Part shown: in pieces, positions 23,211 through 34,860 of the stretch
How the letters are laid out: the number at the start of each line of letters is the position of its first letter
How positions within the stretch are numbered: the first letter of the stretch is position 1
Assembly: GCA_030052745.1 (NCBI GenBank)
Contig: JANBVO010000013.1
Location: forward strand, 186,001-250,000
Direction of reading: 5' to 3'
DNA from: Pleurostoma richardsiae
Taxonomy: Eukaryota > Ascomycota > Sordariomycetes > Calosphaeriales > Pleurostomataceae
Length of the DNA stretch: 64,000 bases
Position numbers and translations under genes: made by a program
Notes under the pieces: generated by a model
Database searches by the model: none
What the model was told of the DNA's origin: nothing
Seen by the model: the letters and a program-made list of their open reading frames with translations, nothing else

Positions 23211-26200
23211 CTGATGATGGACGCATCGATCAAGTGCCTACTCGGCAATCTACTGTACGAGCTACCGTACATCACCCACCTCCATGAAATGTAATATATT
23301 GTACCTATACTAGGACAATGAGTTACGAGACTCGAGCATACTTGCATTGACATTTGACATCGTGCTAAGCATAACGTTATACACAGCATTCACAATAGCC
23401 ATATGCCTCCAGCCTGTCTAGCATCACAGCCGAGAAACGCAACGCGTCGCGACGGAGTTCCTCGCAGGGGTGACGCGACCGTTAGGGGGGGCAAGTATCT
23501 GCGTCCTAGGTATTCCGCACAGCAGATCATCGCTCGAGCCTCCTGTGTATCAGAGCCAGGGGGTTGGGATTAGCCACCATCGATTATGCACGAGATTACG
23601 CTTTTAAGCTTCTTGCAGATGCGACACTGGGCATTCGTTATGGAGGCCATATCACAATCCGATGTATCCTCTTCGCGGAAGGGTTGCTGGAGGGTTGAAG
23701 CATGAACGTCATCTCTTGGATCCATGGTCCGGGTCCCACCCGAGGTTGGAGTTGGTTAGAGAGATCAATGCTCTACGCCCAGCCCAGCGATGATCTCAAC
23801 AGTGGTCAAGACGGCAGGTTGTCTGTGCTCAAGGCCGGTATACGAGCTGGGCCAAACGGCTTTCCCGCCTTGCAAATACGTAGTACTGCATTGGGCGTAT
23901 CTTACCATCTATCCAGCTTCCAAGACGCAGAATGTCACCCCTCTCAGCAAGACAGTGCTCGTTTCATCCAATCTGCAGCCCGGCCGAAGAGGGACATACC
24001 AGCCAGCCCTTACTGAGATAGCCTGGATAGCAACAGGATTGATATCTCGATCTCTTCCCGGGTAATTAACCTAGCCTAAGCGGCCAATATGAAACATCGC
24101 CAATTGACGCGCTGGTTGGAGGTCGTTTGACGCCAAGGAGGCTGAAGCTAATGCTAGAGTGTCTGACACTCACCGCCTGGGCAACTTAGAGCTTTGCTTC
24201 CTTGGGCTGGAAGGGAGGCTTCATTACGTTAGTCTACTCTACGAACCTAGGAGCCGGGGGAGTGATGAGGATTCTTAGCCTGCGCTAGACAACGAGATGG
24301 CTGGTGTTGTTTGTGCTGAGAGCTCCAAGGCGCCAATTACATCCCTGGAGAGCGTGCAATAAGCGCCTTCAGAGGCGCCAGTTCTCAGCCTCCTCGCGCT
24401 GCAGTACCCAATCACTCTGCCCTGGCCATGAACAACAGAGGAGATGGCAACAGACAGGAGGACCGATTCCACAGTTCATACTGATGTCGTTGGGCGGATC
24501 CATGCAGGTTACTAAGAGGGATAGCCACCTGAGGACGAAACAGGCGCCCAAGGCGCGGCCAGCTGCGGCCTTCAGGGGAATCCTGCAGAGGAGGGCGTCC
24601 GTGTCGGCCGCTCGCTGCGTCATAATGTCTGGGGCGTGTCTTCAAGCTTGCGTCCTCCTGACCCGGTGGCTGGCAGCCACTCCGCCGCGGCGGCACATGG
24701 GAAGGATGGAACTGCAGCGAGCGGCGAGAGGCGGACGCATGACAAATGCCGCCTTAGCTCTGCTCCCAACTGCCTGTAACTCAATGCCACTCCGAGGTGT
24801 GTGCGCACCTCAGGTGTAAGCAAACCGGTATTAGAGAAAGGACGATTTGTGCGGCCTGCCTACTGTACGGCTTTCGGAGCCGGCGCAAACAGGGGGCAAA
24901 ACCTCCAATGCGTGACTGCTGACTCTGAACGGCGCGGCGTCGGAATTGGCAAGTCAGCTCTCCGGCGGTGATTGGTCCCGACCACCGGCAAGAGTCAGTC
25001 ACGACGTCACAGCGGGCTCGAGGTTTTGAGTTTGTCGGTGACGGCGGGAGGACACGCGACTCGGGAGCCGGCCGAGAACATCGCAAACAGGAGACACATC
25101 CGGGGCCAGTCTCGTTCGGCTGTTCACCGTCACATCATCTCATTATTAGGGGTCTAGTCCAGGGGGGAAGAGTCCACCGCTTCCATTGTCCCCGTCCGCC
25201 AACCGGCGCGGTGCTCGCCATTGAGCGCCCAAGTGCCTCGGACTGAATCTACAATACTACGCAGTACGGAGGTACCTGGGCATCGGCCGTCCACCCGATC
25301 AATTGAGTATGTAGTACTTTTCTTCTTGCACGCATTAGCCCACTCGGGAGGTGGGGGCAGCCGTCTTGCTGTCTCTCTGCGGCATGCATGCAGGCAGTGG
25401 AAGGGGAGGGGAGAAGAGGGGGGGTTGAAGAACGTCGGAGATATTGCGGGCATAGACCGCGACGCACAGGCGCGATCCCACCGTGCAGACAGAGGCCTGC
25501 CGGCCTCTGGTTAAGAATGCCATGCCATGCGTCAGTCCGCCACGGCGTACTCCCGATGAAGTGCAAAGGTTCGACGAGGGAAAGGAATTCAGACAAAGGG
25601 TGCGAGATACAAATAGGAGTTTGCTGATTAATATGGGGTCTCCGGCCCCTGGTAGTACGATGGCGGCCGGAAAATGGCGTGCCAAGAGTGTGAGCATGGC
25701 AGAACTCCGGCTCGACGTTTCGCCTGCGCGAGTCCTGCGGGATTGTAGATTGCTAGAGCCATGAGAAGAGAGGGAGAGCTGCATTGAGCCACGCGATGAC
25801 AATGCCATGCTGGATATGAAAGGGGAAAGAAGCTCGGAGTCGGAGGGACAGCGCGATTCTCATCCAGAGGACCTGTCTGTCGCCCAGAGCCCCTAACCAT
25901 AGTGGACTGGCGCTCCCGCCTCCCGACTCCCGCCTCCTCTTCAGGGTCCAAGGGTCGGGTCTGGCGGGCAGTCGTACTAGATGGAGTTTGTGCGGTTTGA
26001 CCACCAGTCGTGCGTGCCCTGCGTGCCAGCCGATTCGGCGCCGTGTAAGTACTTTAGATACGGAACAGGTCCGCACCCTTGGAAACATGTCACGTAACGT
26101 AAGATGCATGTCCGTCCTTGATTGCTTGCCTAGCTGCCCAGTCAGGCTTGAGCCAGGTGGATCAGACTGCATCGAGACCAGAAGAAAAAGGAAAGGGCAG

Positions 26201-28248
26201 TCTGTTGATGTGCGCGATCATCGCGTTCTAGACACCGGCAGCCGGGTACAGACTCCAGCAACCAAGCAACCCAAGAGCCAAGGCACCCTCTCCTTCCAGA
26301 GAGGAGAGGTGGCGGGGGGAGAAACACTGGAGCAGTGATGGAGCCAAGGATCATCGGGCCTGGGCTTATTAGACGGTGGCCGGATCTCAATGGCGATTCG
26401 GGCAATCTGCAAATCGGCTCTTTCTGGCCACGCTAAGCCCAAGACTCGCCCGTCTTGAACGGTCCAAGTGTACGGAGTTGATGCCGAAGGAGTGGGTTTC
26501 TTGAGAAGGTTGGAGAGTGTCAGAGTGATATGTGACCGAGCTCGCACTGCAGCTCCCTGGATGATTAATGCGGCAGACTCGCGCCCATGGAAAATGCATG
26601 CGCGAGAGGAGTTCCTGCAAGACTAGAGCCGACAGCATCACTAGGTACGTGTAGGTAGCCACCCGGCGGGTCTCGTCAGTGACAAGGGAGCTTGGAGGGA
26701 AGAGAGGCAAGGAGGACAGAAAGGGAACCTGGATGAGCGACACTGGGTGCGAGGCACGGATCCGGGAATATTCTACACGCACAGAATCCAGCAGGGAAGG
26801 TGACCAGATCTCGAGATGTCACACAACGGAGGCAACGAGACAAAGGGATCCCGGGAAAAAAGGAGGGCAAGAGAATCAAGGAGCCAGCCGCCCGCCGCCG
26901 CCGCCGCCGCCGCCACCACCACCACCTCTTCTTCCTCCACCACCGCAACCCGCAGCCACTTCTGCCCAACAGCCACGCGATTGTCACGCCGACTCTGACA
27001 TGGAAATGGAACCTCTTACGCCGTATGCATGCATGCGTGTTACATAGCGAGGTAGGGTAGAGAGCGCTTTGATAGTCCAGACAGAGACGACGTGAGAGTT
27101 TCTGATGCGCGATGATCGCGGCTGCTGCTGCTGCTTTAACACACCGTAGCTACCTACCTTACCTGAGTTAGAGATGGTGCCCTGTCGTGCTTGTGTAAGC
27201 TAACTCAAGAGGTGCGAGTTCGGGGTCCGGGTCCGTGTCTCCCCTGCTCGGCTTCATCCAACCTTTCGTCGACCCATGACGGGAGGCAGGCCATGGGTGA
27301 TAATAACACTGGAAATAAGTGAGCGAGTGTAGGAGGTACCCCGTACCCTTAAAGGCCTTGGCCCTCCTGTGCCTTGTGCCCAACCTCAATAAATGCGTCG
27401 ACTCCTACATAGTCACACACCGAAGATTTTCTTCCTCCAGTCTCGCCGCCTTTCCGACTGACTGGGCCTCTCCATCACCAGATGAGAGACAGGCCAAAGA
27501 GGTGATCAACAGCCGAAGAGCGTCCTGATTGTTCGGCTGATTCAAGCCTGGCCACCCCGTTGCGCGGCGGGTTTTTTCTGTTCGATTCGCCTTCGTGCAC
27601 CTCCGTTGGGATTTCCCCCATTTTTAGTTTTCGCGCCAGATGCGTTGCCAATAGCGGCCGACCGAAAGCGTGCGAGCGAGTATTTGTTGGAAGGGGTTGC
27701 TAGTCCCGAGTCGACTTCTCCGCTCTCAGCCCAGCCCTGAAACCTCCAACCCTCCGGCCAATTCTCACTCCCTCACTCAAAACCGCGCCCTCGCCCACCG
27801 ACTCTCCTTCTCTCCCACACGCCCAGGCTCTGCCCGCATCGTCAGCCGCCATCAGCAGCTCAAACAGCTACAGCAGCTACACCACCGTCGATGCCTTCTT
27901 GACGGTCGAGCCCAGTCCCTGCCGCCCATTCCCCCGTCGCCCAGATTGCGGAGGCTCGCCGTCCCGACATTCGACAGCCACTCCCGCCGCCCATAAGCGT
28001 CCGATCCTGATCAGCACCCGCCGAACACCATCGCTGCATTAAATCAAAGCATTAATCTTCACACGCGTTCATCGGCTTTACCCCAGACAGGGGCTCACCG
28101 GCTTTCGTCGTATATACTAGATATATCGCCGTCCCGGTTGGGGTCCTTGCACGCCTTTCCCTTTTTTCTCCTCACCCCGTTCCCTCCCTTTTCCCCCTCT
28201 CTCGTCTTCGGCGCCATCGCACCGTAATCGCGAGACTGGCGGCCCAGC
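23211..28248. other. 5-kb gene-free region including the long MUB1 upstream and leader
   Basis: No open frame here shows recognisable homology, plausible codon bias or convincing splice partners. The left part (23.3-25.2 kb) is unremarkable. An AGGTACCT palindrome is at 25270-25277. Trinucleotide repeats sit at ~26888-26926 (GCC then CCA units) and 27120-27135 (GCT x5). From ~27.7 kb to the MUB1 ATG the plus strand is pyrimidine-rich, as expected for a fungal promoter and 5' leader. Unannotated ncRNA cannot be excluded. Confidence 0.45.
26888..26926. repeat. GCC/CCA trinucleotide microsatellite
   Basis: About eight GCC units pass directly into about five CCA units, followed by CT-rich imperfect repeats. 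Noncoding by my reading. Confidence 0.8.
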
Positions 28249-30123
28249 ATGAGGGAAGTCAACTTCAGCATCCCTAACGTCAACAAGGCGTCGGTTGGCA
28301 TCACCACCGCCTTGTATGACCGCCGCGCCCTCGACTGCACCTCGACGCTCCCTTTGATCAACTCGCTCAATCACCTCGCCTATCTTACCACGTCGTCTGC
28401 TCGCATCCGAGACATTTTGACCGTCGATGGAGGCATCGAGAGACTCGTCTGCATCCTGAAACAGGGGAGGAGCAAGGATATGATGGACATGTGGAAATGG
28501 AATCTCGCCTTCCAGTGTGTCGTCAACATCGGCGTTCGCGGCACTGAGGCGGTGCGGACCAGGGTTGTCGAGGCCGACATGGTCCCCGTCATCGCCACAA
28601 TTCTCGATAACTACATCAAGGTCATCGAGAAGTGCCGCGAAAAGGCTGAGGAAGCCAAGCAGAAGCAGGCTGATGTCCACCATCGGCACAGGAGCCACGA
28701 GCACAGAGGCGTGGGGAAGTCATCGAGCTTCACCAACCGGTCCGCTCGATATGATGTCGACCAGAGGAGTTTCCGCCGACAAGCTCCTCCTCCCTCCATT
28801 GACTTGTCCGCCGCCTCATTTGCAGGGCCTTCCACGGCTTCCGAGCAACCCAGCGCTGATGCCGGGCCGGCTACTGCTCAATACCCCGTCACATCACCAC
28901 CTGCACGAGCTTCTACTTCCCACAGGCGTCACCATCATCACCACCACAGATTGCAGGAGCTCGTGCCTAGTGGGAGTACCACATCGCCTCCGCGCCAGGT
29001 AATCCAACCCTTGGCCACAGCCGTGCCTCCCATGGATGCCGCCGATGGCTTCATAAGACCGGTGCGAGACATCGACAGGTTAGCGTCGATGCCTTTCATC
29101 CACCCCAACATGTCCTCACAACCTGCTTCTCCTACTACCCCTCTGCCGCCGCCACAAATTAGGTCCCCAACAGTTCGACCTGTATCGATGCTCGCGCCGA
29201 CTAATCGATCTCGCCGCCGGCCCTCCATCCGCCACCAGAACTCGACAGCCGACTCCGATGACATGAACGGCGACAGCATGCCCTCGGATGAGAACCCTGA
29301 CGCTGAGATGTCTGGTACCGCAGACATGCAGGGAACTGTCGGGATCCAGGATATCGCGATGGAAGAGGGCGACAGCATACTCGCTGGTGCATCTCTCGAC
29401 CTGACCACGCCCACTGTCTCCGAGACTCAAGACGCTGGTACTTTCAACATCACCCACCGTGCCCCGATTGATGGCAGCATTGTCAACACTACCGCCGCGA
29501 CTCCTGTCCCGCCAATTGGGCTTTCGCCTAACCGGCCGACTCTTGTTAGCCAGCCGCAGCCGACAATGCCGAATACCAGCGTGCCACGATATCTCCTCGA
29601 TCGCCAAGTTACTCCGAATCCACAAATGCTTGCAGCAATGCCTCGCGAAGAGGACGTGCTGATGTCGCTCCAGTTGTTGGCGTACGTCTCCAAATACTGC
29701 AACCTCCGAACCTATTTCCAGAAGAGCCATCTTGTCCCGAGGCTGAAGATCGGCAAGGAGCTGCAGCTTCTGGACGGTGATGATGTAGTCTTGGATTCAC
29801 CCGTTGACGACGAGGACTACGAGGAAGAGTATCTGCTTCCCAACGACCTGAACATCTTCCCACTTGTGGAAAAGTTCACCGTGCGTTATCACAGTACAGA
29901 TATGCAGTACTGGGCCGGGGTCGTTATGAGGAACCTGTGCCGGAAGGACGACACACGGGGAGGTATCCGACAATGCGCCTACTACCAGTGCGGCAAATGG
30001 GAGGAGTACACACGTCAGTTCGCCAAGTGCCGCCGGTGCCGACGAACCAAATATTGCAGCAAGGAATGCCAGAAGAGTGCCTGGGCTTTCCACAGGCATT
30101 GGTGTGTCGCTGCCACCCAATAG
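28249..30123 (+). CDS. MUB1: MYND-finger protein SamB/Mub1
   Basis: Partner of the Ubr2 ubiquitin ligase in yeast (degradation of Rpn4). The Aspergillus orthologue samB affects morphogenesis. Single exon, 624 aa, starting MREVNFSIPNVNKASVGITT. Residues ~1-150 form a helical armadillo-like domain (DGGIERLVCILKQG, WKWNLAFQCVVNIGVRGTEA, VVEADMVPVIATILDNYIKV). A low-complexity middle follows, with His-rich HRRHHHHHHR and Ser/Pro/Thr stretches. Another helical block is at ~470-560 (REEDVLMSLQLLAYVSKYCN, STDMQYWAGVVMRNLC). The MYND finger closes the protein: C-x4-C in CAYYQC, CRRC, YCSKECQKSAWAFHRHWC. Length and domain order match the family. Confidence 0.95.
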   Translation: MREVNFSIPNVNKASVGITTALYDRRALDCTSTLPLINSLNHLAYLTTSSARIRDILTVDGGIERLVCILKQGRSKDMMDMWKWNLAFQCVVNIGVRGTEAVRTRVVEADMVPVIATILDNYIKVIEKCREKAEEAKQKQADVHHRHRSHEHRGVGKSSSFTNRSARYDVDQRSFRRQAPPPSIDLSAASFAGPSTASEQPSADAGPATAQYPVTSPPARASTSHRRHHHHHHRLQELVPSGSTTSPPRQVIQPLATAVPPMDAADGFIRPVRDIDRLASMPFIHPNMSSQPASPTTPLPPPQIRSPTVRPVSMLAPTNRSRRRPSIRHQNSTADSDDMNGDSMPSDENPDAEMSGTADMQGTVGIQDIAMEEGDSILAGASLDLTTPTVSETQDAGTFNITHRAPIDGSIVNTTAATPVPPIGLSPNRPTLVSQPQPTMPNTSVPRYLLDRQVTPNPQMLAAMPREEDVLMSLQLLAYVSKYCNLRTYFQKSHLVPRLKIGKELQLLDGDDVVLDSPVDDEDYEEEYLLPNDLNIFPLVEKFTVRYHSTDMQYWAGVVMRNLCRKDDTRGGIRQCAYYQCGKWEEYTRQFAKCRRCRRTKYCSKECQKSAWAFHRHWCVAATQ

Positions 30124-31612
30124 CTAATGAATGATGCTTCTGTTCTAAAGCATCGGGCGGCATCAACACCGCTCTACGGAGTATGGCGTTAAGCGACATA
30201 ATGTCTACAATATTCGAAATTCTACTCGGGCAATGCGGCATTTGAAAGCAAGCATATCAACTGCAGGCGTCTTAAGGTGATACCACATGGCTTTTTCGGC
30301 ATCCGGTCAACTTCCGTTCTTTGTTGCAAGCACGAGGCTTCTGTCTCCCACAAAAGAGACGCGAATCCCTTGTCCTCAATCGATATACCCTCGACCAATA
30401 TCAACTCTCTTCGATCTGCGATTCTTCTCCTATCCGCCGACATTTGCCGGTTCCTACATCTCAGTTTCTATGGCACGGTCACTCTCGGGGACCTCCGAGC
30501 ATCGTATTATCCCATCATCAGAAGAAGAGGATTCGATGAGCTCTCCTCTCGACACCGTTGGTCTCCCGGCGGGTTTACAAGTCCGCTTGCATAACCAATA
30601 ACCCACTTCTTGTTCGAATCCGACTTTGGATAACCCTTTTTGGGATTCTTTTGGCGAGCAACAGGACTGCGGCATGCCATACGAGATCGCTGTCGCGTCC
30701 CGCTGCAGGCTACAACTGGCCTCAGCTGTCCAGCATTGATTCCATTGTTGTTGTTTTTTTGTTCGCATGGATGTTGGCGCTTATCCAGGAAGTTTTTTTT
30801 CAGCTTCTCCATCTCGGTTCGAGATCGTTGGCACGGAACCCTGTGGTTGTCCATAGGGGCAACCACAGGGGACGAAAACATGAAACGTTTTACGACTATG
30901 AGCACGATGCAGGGTGGCATAATACCTATGGCGGGAGAGTCCCTAGAAAAGGAGGGACGCCGTTCTCCATCGGCGCAGTTTGAGAGACCAGGAGAGCCTG
31001 GCCAACTCGTATGGACATAAGCCGTCCATGTTACTTGAAATGTAAAGGAGGGGAGAAGACCTAGCAACGCTTCAGATGTATCTTTATCACCGGTGAATAA
31101 GAGAAAGATCAATCAATACTACTCGGCCCCTGCGATGTGATATGCCTGCTAGACATGTAGAGACGCAGCGTGCTGGGACTCGTATCTCGGTCGGGTGGAT
31201 GAAAGTTCGCTTCTCGGCGGCAACAGCGTCTAGGTTTGTAGGAGACTACGAAACTCACAACCAGGACTCCCGGCTTGCTCCACACGGCAAGGCAGCTTTC
31301 AATGTCTAGGACGTAGAGACCTCATGAGTGTGGACCGCCGGGAAACCAGCACAGGTCTCACCTCTCTCTTCATGGATATCACAAATCATGTAGAGCTGCA
31401 GTGTAGTCCGACAACAATTCTGATTCTTGTAGGCCGCACTATAGCCCGTTCCTTCCATAAACAACGTCGGCGAGGCCCCGCTCGTGCAGGTTGTGGGATA
31501 TCTACCGCATATTTCCTCTTCCATCTTGCCGCGAGCATGACCAACGCCGATGCTCTTTCATTGCTGCCCCTGAACCGTCCGCAAACCCCCGTGCCAGCGA
31601 CCGCAAACCATC
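30124..31612. other. Intergenic between MUB1 and EBP2 3' ends
   Basis: 1.49 kb between convergent genes. Open frames of up to 201 codons exist (for example 30507-31112 -, 30558-30983 +), but they overlap one another, lack family features and have no supporting context. A strong hairpin lies at 30839-30870. Otherwise nothing is supported. Confidence 0.4.
30839..30870. repeat. Perfect 11-bp hairpin
   Basis: CCCTGTGGTTG (30839-30849) pairs perfectly with CAACCACAGGG (30860-30870) around a 10-nt loop, in the gap between convergent genes. Function unknown. Confidence 0.7.
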
Positions 31613-33104
31613 TCACCGCCGCCCCTCCGCGGCCTTCCTCCGCGACTTGCCCGGCCGTGGCGCCTTCGACGGCCTGCCGCTGCCGCCGCCAGGGCCCCTG
31701 GACCCGACGCGGCCCTTCATCTTCTTGACGCTGAACCCAGTCATGTCGCCGCTGCTGGCGGCGTCGCCGGACTTGGCATGGCGCTTCTTGCCGCCGAAGC
31801 CGTACTTCTCGTTCTTCTTCTGTCGCTTGGGGTTCGGCACGCCGCCGCTGCCGTCGCGGCCGCGCTTGCCGCCGGCGGAAGAGCCCTTCAGCTCCTTCTC
31901 GACGGCCACATCGAAGAGGTCGTCCGCCTCGTTGGTACCCAGCTCGCCGCCGGACTCGGAGCGCTCTGTTTGGTTGTGCGTTAGAGATGCCATGCAGACA
32001 TGAGAGAAAAAAACAAGATGAATGTATGCGGGGAAGGAAGACAAAAGGGGAGAAACGTACTCCTCTTCAGCTCCTTGATCTTCTCCAGTGTGTCCTTCTT
32101 CGCCTTGGCCCGCTCCTGCAGCTTCGCGACCTGCACCTGCTTGCCGAACTTCCTCAGGTCGCGCAGCTTCCTCGCCTCGGCGGCGGCCTTCTTGGCGGTG
32201 GCCTCCTCGACGAGCTTGGCCTTGACCTTCTCCATGTGGTCGTCGGCCTTGACCATCTCGGCGAAGTAGTCGGCGGGCCGCGTGAAGGGCACGCCCTCGG
32301 AGCGCAGCAGGGCGCGCGCCCGCTTGGCGGCGTCGAGCGACTGCGCGTAGAACTGCAGCTCCCGCTGCAGGTCGTCGTGCACGTCGGGGATGGCGTCCGC
32401 CGTGGGCGTCTTGGAGAGGAGAGACTGGTGCGCGGCGAAGGGGGCGGAGGAGTCGGTGGGGAGGGCGATGCGCGCGAGGGCCTCCTTGAGCGCGGAGGTG
32501 TTGTTGATGCGGAGCTTCTGGTGGGGGATGATGTCTTCGCGGTCCGACTCAGGGAGATCCTCGAGGTCGGAGAGTGCGAGGGACTCCTCGTCGTCTGAGC
32601 CTTCTTCCTCGGCCTCGGCGTCCTCTTTGTCAGCGGCGGCCTTGGCGGGGGCCTTCTTGCTCTCTGCTGCCTTCTTGTCGCTCTTGGTCTTCTTGGGAGG
32701 TCGCACTATCTTTTCTTCGAACTCAACTTCTGATTCTGACGTGTCGCTGTCGTTTAGGTCGGGGATCTGCAGCACACAGGCAGTCAGCAGCCGTGCCATT
32801 TGAAAGCGCGCTGTACGGTGGAACTCACGCCCTCCTCCTCATCGGACTCCCCTTCCTCTGCTGAGAGATCCAGCAGCTCGTTTCCAGACCGCTCGTCATC
32901 CTCCTCTTCATCGTCGCTCTCCTCGTGCTCTTCCTCCTCCCGCTCGTCCTCCTCGTCCGTCTCGGCGGCAGCATTGGAGCCTCTTCTCTTCTTCTCCTTC
33001 AGGTGGGCCTTGTGTTTCTTCTTCTCCTTCATCTGCCTGAGAGCCTTCGGGTCTAGCTGGCCCTTTTCGGCCTTCAGTGCCAGCTTGAGCTTGCTCCTGG
33101 CCAT
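31613..33104 (-). CDS. EBP2: rRNA-processing protein Ebp2
   Basis: Nucleolar factor for 27S pre-rRNA processing and 60S assembly. Exons on the minus strand: 33104-32829, 32766-32061, 31965-31613. Introns are 62 and 95 bp; 444 aa. The N-terminus is Lys-rich (MARSKLKLALKAEKG, QMKEKKKHKAHLKEKKRRG), followed by long Glu/Asp/Ser stretches. The Ebp2 core starts near residue ~200: LQRELQFYAQSLDAAKRARA, RPADYFAEMVKADDHMEKVK and KFGKQVQVAKLQERAKAKK. The C-terminus is basic and Gly-rich (NEKYGFGGKKRHAKSG, GRPSKAPRPGKSRRKAAEGR), typical of this family. Splice sites were chosen because they restore KELKRKRSESGGELGTNEAD. Identification is firm. Confidence 0.95.
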
Positions 33105-34627
33105 TTTGATATTTTCGTGGTTGCGCTGTCGCGAGGGTTCTCAGCGAGCAATTGGCGGGCGGACTCGCTTGACCTCGCAGAGGCTGTTTGTTGGTTGACT
33201 TTTTTTTTCTGCCCGGGGGCGGTGAATCCCTTTCTTCTTGGGTTGTTATCTTATCGTGTTGTAACTAAATGCGGGGCTTACCTACACGCCGCCTCTTCAT
33301 CCTAGAGGTACCTTAAGTATTTATGCTCGAACCGCAACTCAATTCCTCGAGCATGATTCTCTGTTGCTTGATATTGACGATGGTTTGATTCAGTACAATG
33401 GTACCGCGCTGTAGGCCGAAGCACCAGCCTCACAATTGTGCAGGGTTATGATGGAACACCGATTCCTGAGATCTCAGGGGTAGGTCCTGGTGTGCATCTA
33501 GTGATGCGATCGAAACCAGATGTCGCTTCAAATGTCCGCCTTCGCTCAGGAAACCAAAAAATGGTCTTTAGACGTGACAGTTTCGGGATGATGGGATGGT
33601 CTGTATAGGCTCTTGAATCTACCTTATCGAGGTCCGCGTTCTCAGAGCGCTGCGACTTTTTGAACCCGCCTAATGCTGTCTCTTCAAAGCAGGAGTTACT
33701 GTGAACGGAACTCTCGCTCCAGTATGACCCCGGGGGGGGGGGGGGCTGCAGTGACTTTGCAACTTCATCAGCTTCTCTAGTTGGAGTGGCCGATAGGACT
33801 GTGGAACAGATGTTAGGGCTATGCGGTTATATCAGACCTCTCTCTACTGCTCCGACTCCATGATATGGCAGCTATGAAGGCATTCCATACTGCCGGGGCT
33901 GCGTGGTGGCGGCGATGTCCCTACTACTGTGGCACTGCTGGCATCGATTCACATCTTGAAGTCCCTGCACATGGCAGAAGAACCCTGGAACAGCCGGGGT
34001 CGGCAAGGTCGGTCCCATGAATATCACGGGCATTCATTGACTCGATTCGCGAGCAACGCCCAGCCATCAATCACACAAGTGGACACATCAGTCAGGGCAA
34101 AAAATTTGACAAGAACCGGTTCATTGATGTATAAGGGGTAGCTACATGGTAAATGTATCCAAAGCCCTCCTTCACTGATGGATTATCCGAAGAAAAGAAC
34201 CCGACAGACGACGCCCGGCCAAAGGTGCCGTCCAAGGGGGCAGGTAGTTGAATTGGGGTGTCAACAAGGACATCTCTCGACGAGACAGTTTGGCTGTCGT
34301 ATTGTCCCGCGAGGAAAGCCGCCGTGAGAAGAGAAAGTCGTCATGAGCGTGAGGAGGGGTGGCTTGACAGTTGCGCTTCTGGCGAGACGGTGTTCAAGCG
34401 TCAGACCGTCTCGTCGACTCAGAAGCCGGGCGAGTTGAGTGTGCGAACGAGGTTGGAATGGACTGTGCTGACGACTGCGCTGCCCATGTCGTGTGCCTTC
34501 CTGCCGTGCAGATGATTGTCGGGGTCGGGGGTAGCACGGTCATCGAGTATCAGACCCGGCTGTCCTGGACTCCTCGGAGGCATAGGAACGTGCTTCTTGT
34601 GCCTCGTTCGCGACACGGCAAAGTCAT
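33105..34627. other. Intergenic: EBP2 promoter and pheromone gene 3' flank
   Basis: 1.52 kb. AGGTACCT is at 33306-33313. A run of 14 G is at 33732-33745. The minus-strand open frame 34419-34616 starts at a GTG just past the pheromone stop and probably lies in its 3' UTR. Fungal pheromone genes are known for long UTRs. No other gene is supported. Confidence 0.4.
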
Positions 34628-34699
34628 CTACATAACAACGCAGTAGTCAATGCCCATGGCGGGCTTGGGGACGTTGGTGGTCTTGGTGGTGGAAGGCAT
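34628..34699 (-). CDS. mfa: Lipopeptide (a-factor-like) mating pheromone precursor
   Basis: A 23-codon gene, too short for usual ORF calling. It starts MPSTTKTTNVPKP and ends GIDYCVVM followed by TAG. The start matches the Neurospora crassa mfa-1 precursor (also MPST...) and the end is the same YCVVM. CVVM is a CAAX box with terminal Met, so farnesylation of the Cys, removal of VVM and carboxymethylation are expected (family knowledge). The mature peptide would be exported by a Ste6-type ABC transporter and sensed by a Ste3/Pre-1 receptor on the opposite mating type. Upstream, the leader ends in C/A-rich CAACCCCAAAAC-like DNA and a TATAAAG lies 115-121 bp before the ATG, as in strongly expressed fungal genes. 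I see no intron in the coding part. Confidence 0.88.
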   Translation of the reverse strand: MPSTTKTTNVPKPAMGIDYCVVM

Positions 34700-34813
34700 G
34701 TTGATAGTTTTGGGGTTGAGGTTGTGGAAATTGAAGTGTCTTGAGAACCTTGAGAAGTGAAGCTGATGGTGAGCAGGGACGAGAACATCGAGATGGCCGA
34801 AGGCAGACGGGAC

Positions 34814-34860
34814 CTTTATACTCGAGCTCGACGCCGCTCACCGTCACTCGACTCGAGTAT
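34814..34860 (-). promoter_or_regulatory. Core promoter of the pheromone gene: TATA box and inverted repeat
   Basis: Read on the minus strand, TATAAAG occupies 34820-34814. It overlaps one arm of a perfect inverted repeat, ATACTCGAG (34818-34826) with CTCGAGTAT (34852-34860). Transcription would be expected to start ~30 bp downstream, giving a leader of ~85 nt. The role of the palindrome is unknown. Confidence 0.6.

Noticed and set aside
30507-31112. 201-codon minus frame and 141-codon plus frame between MUB1 and EBP2
   Set aside because: They overlap each other, contain the hairpin, and lack domains or conserved-looking segments.
34419-34616. 65-codon minus frame directly after the pheromone stop
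   Set aside because: Starts at GTG, is in a different frame, and no acceptable intron joins it to the pheromone gene; most likely 3' UTR.
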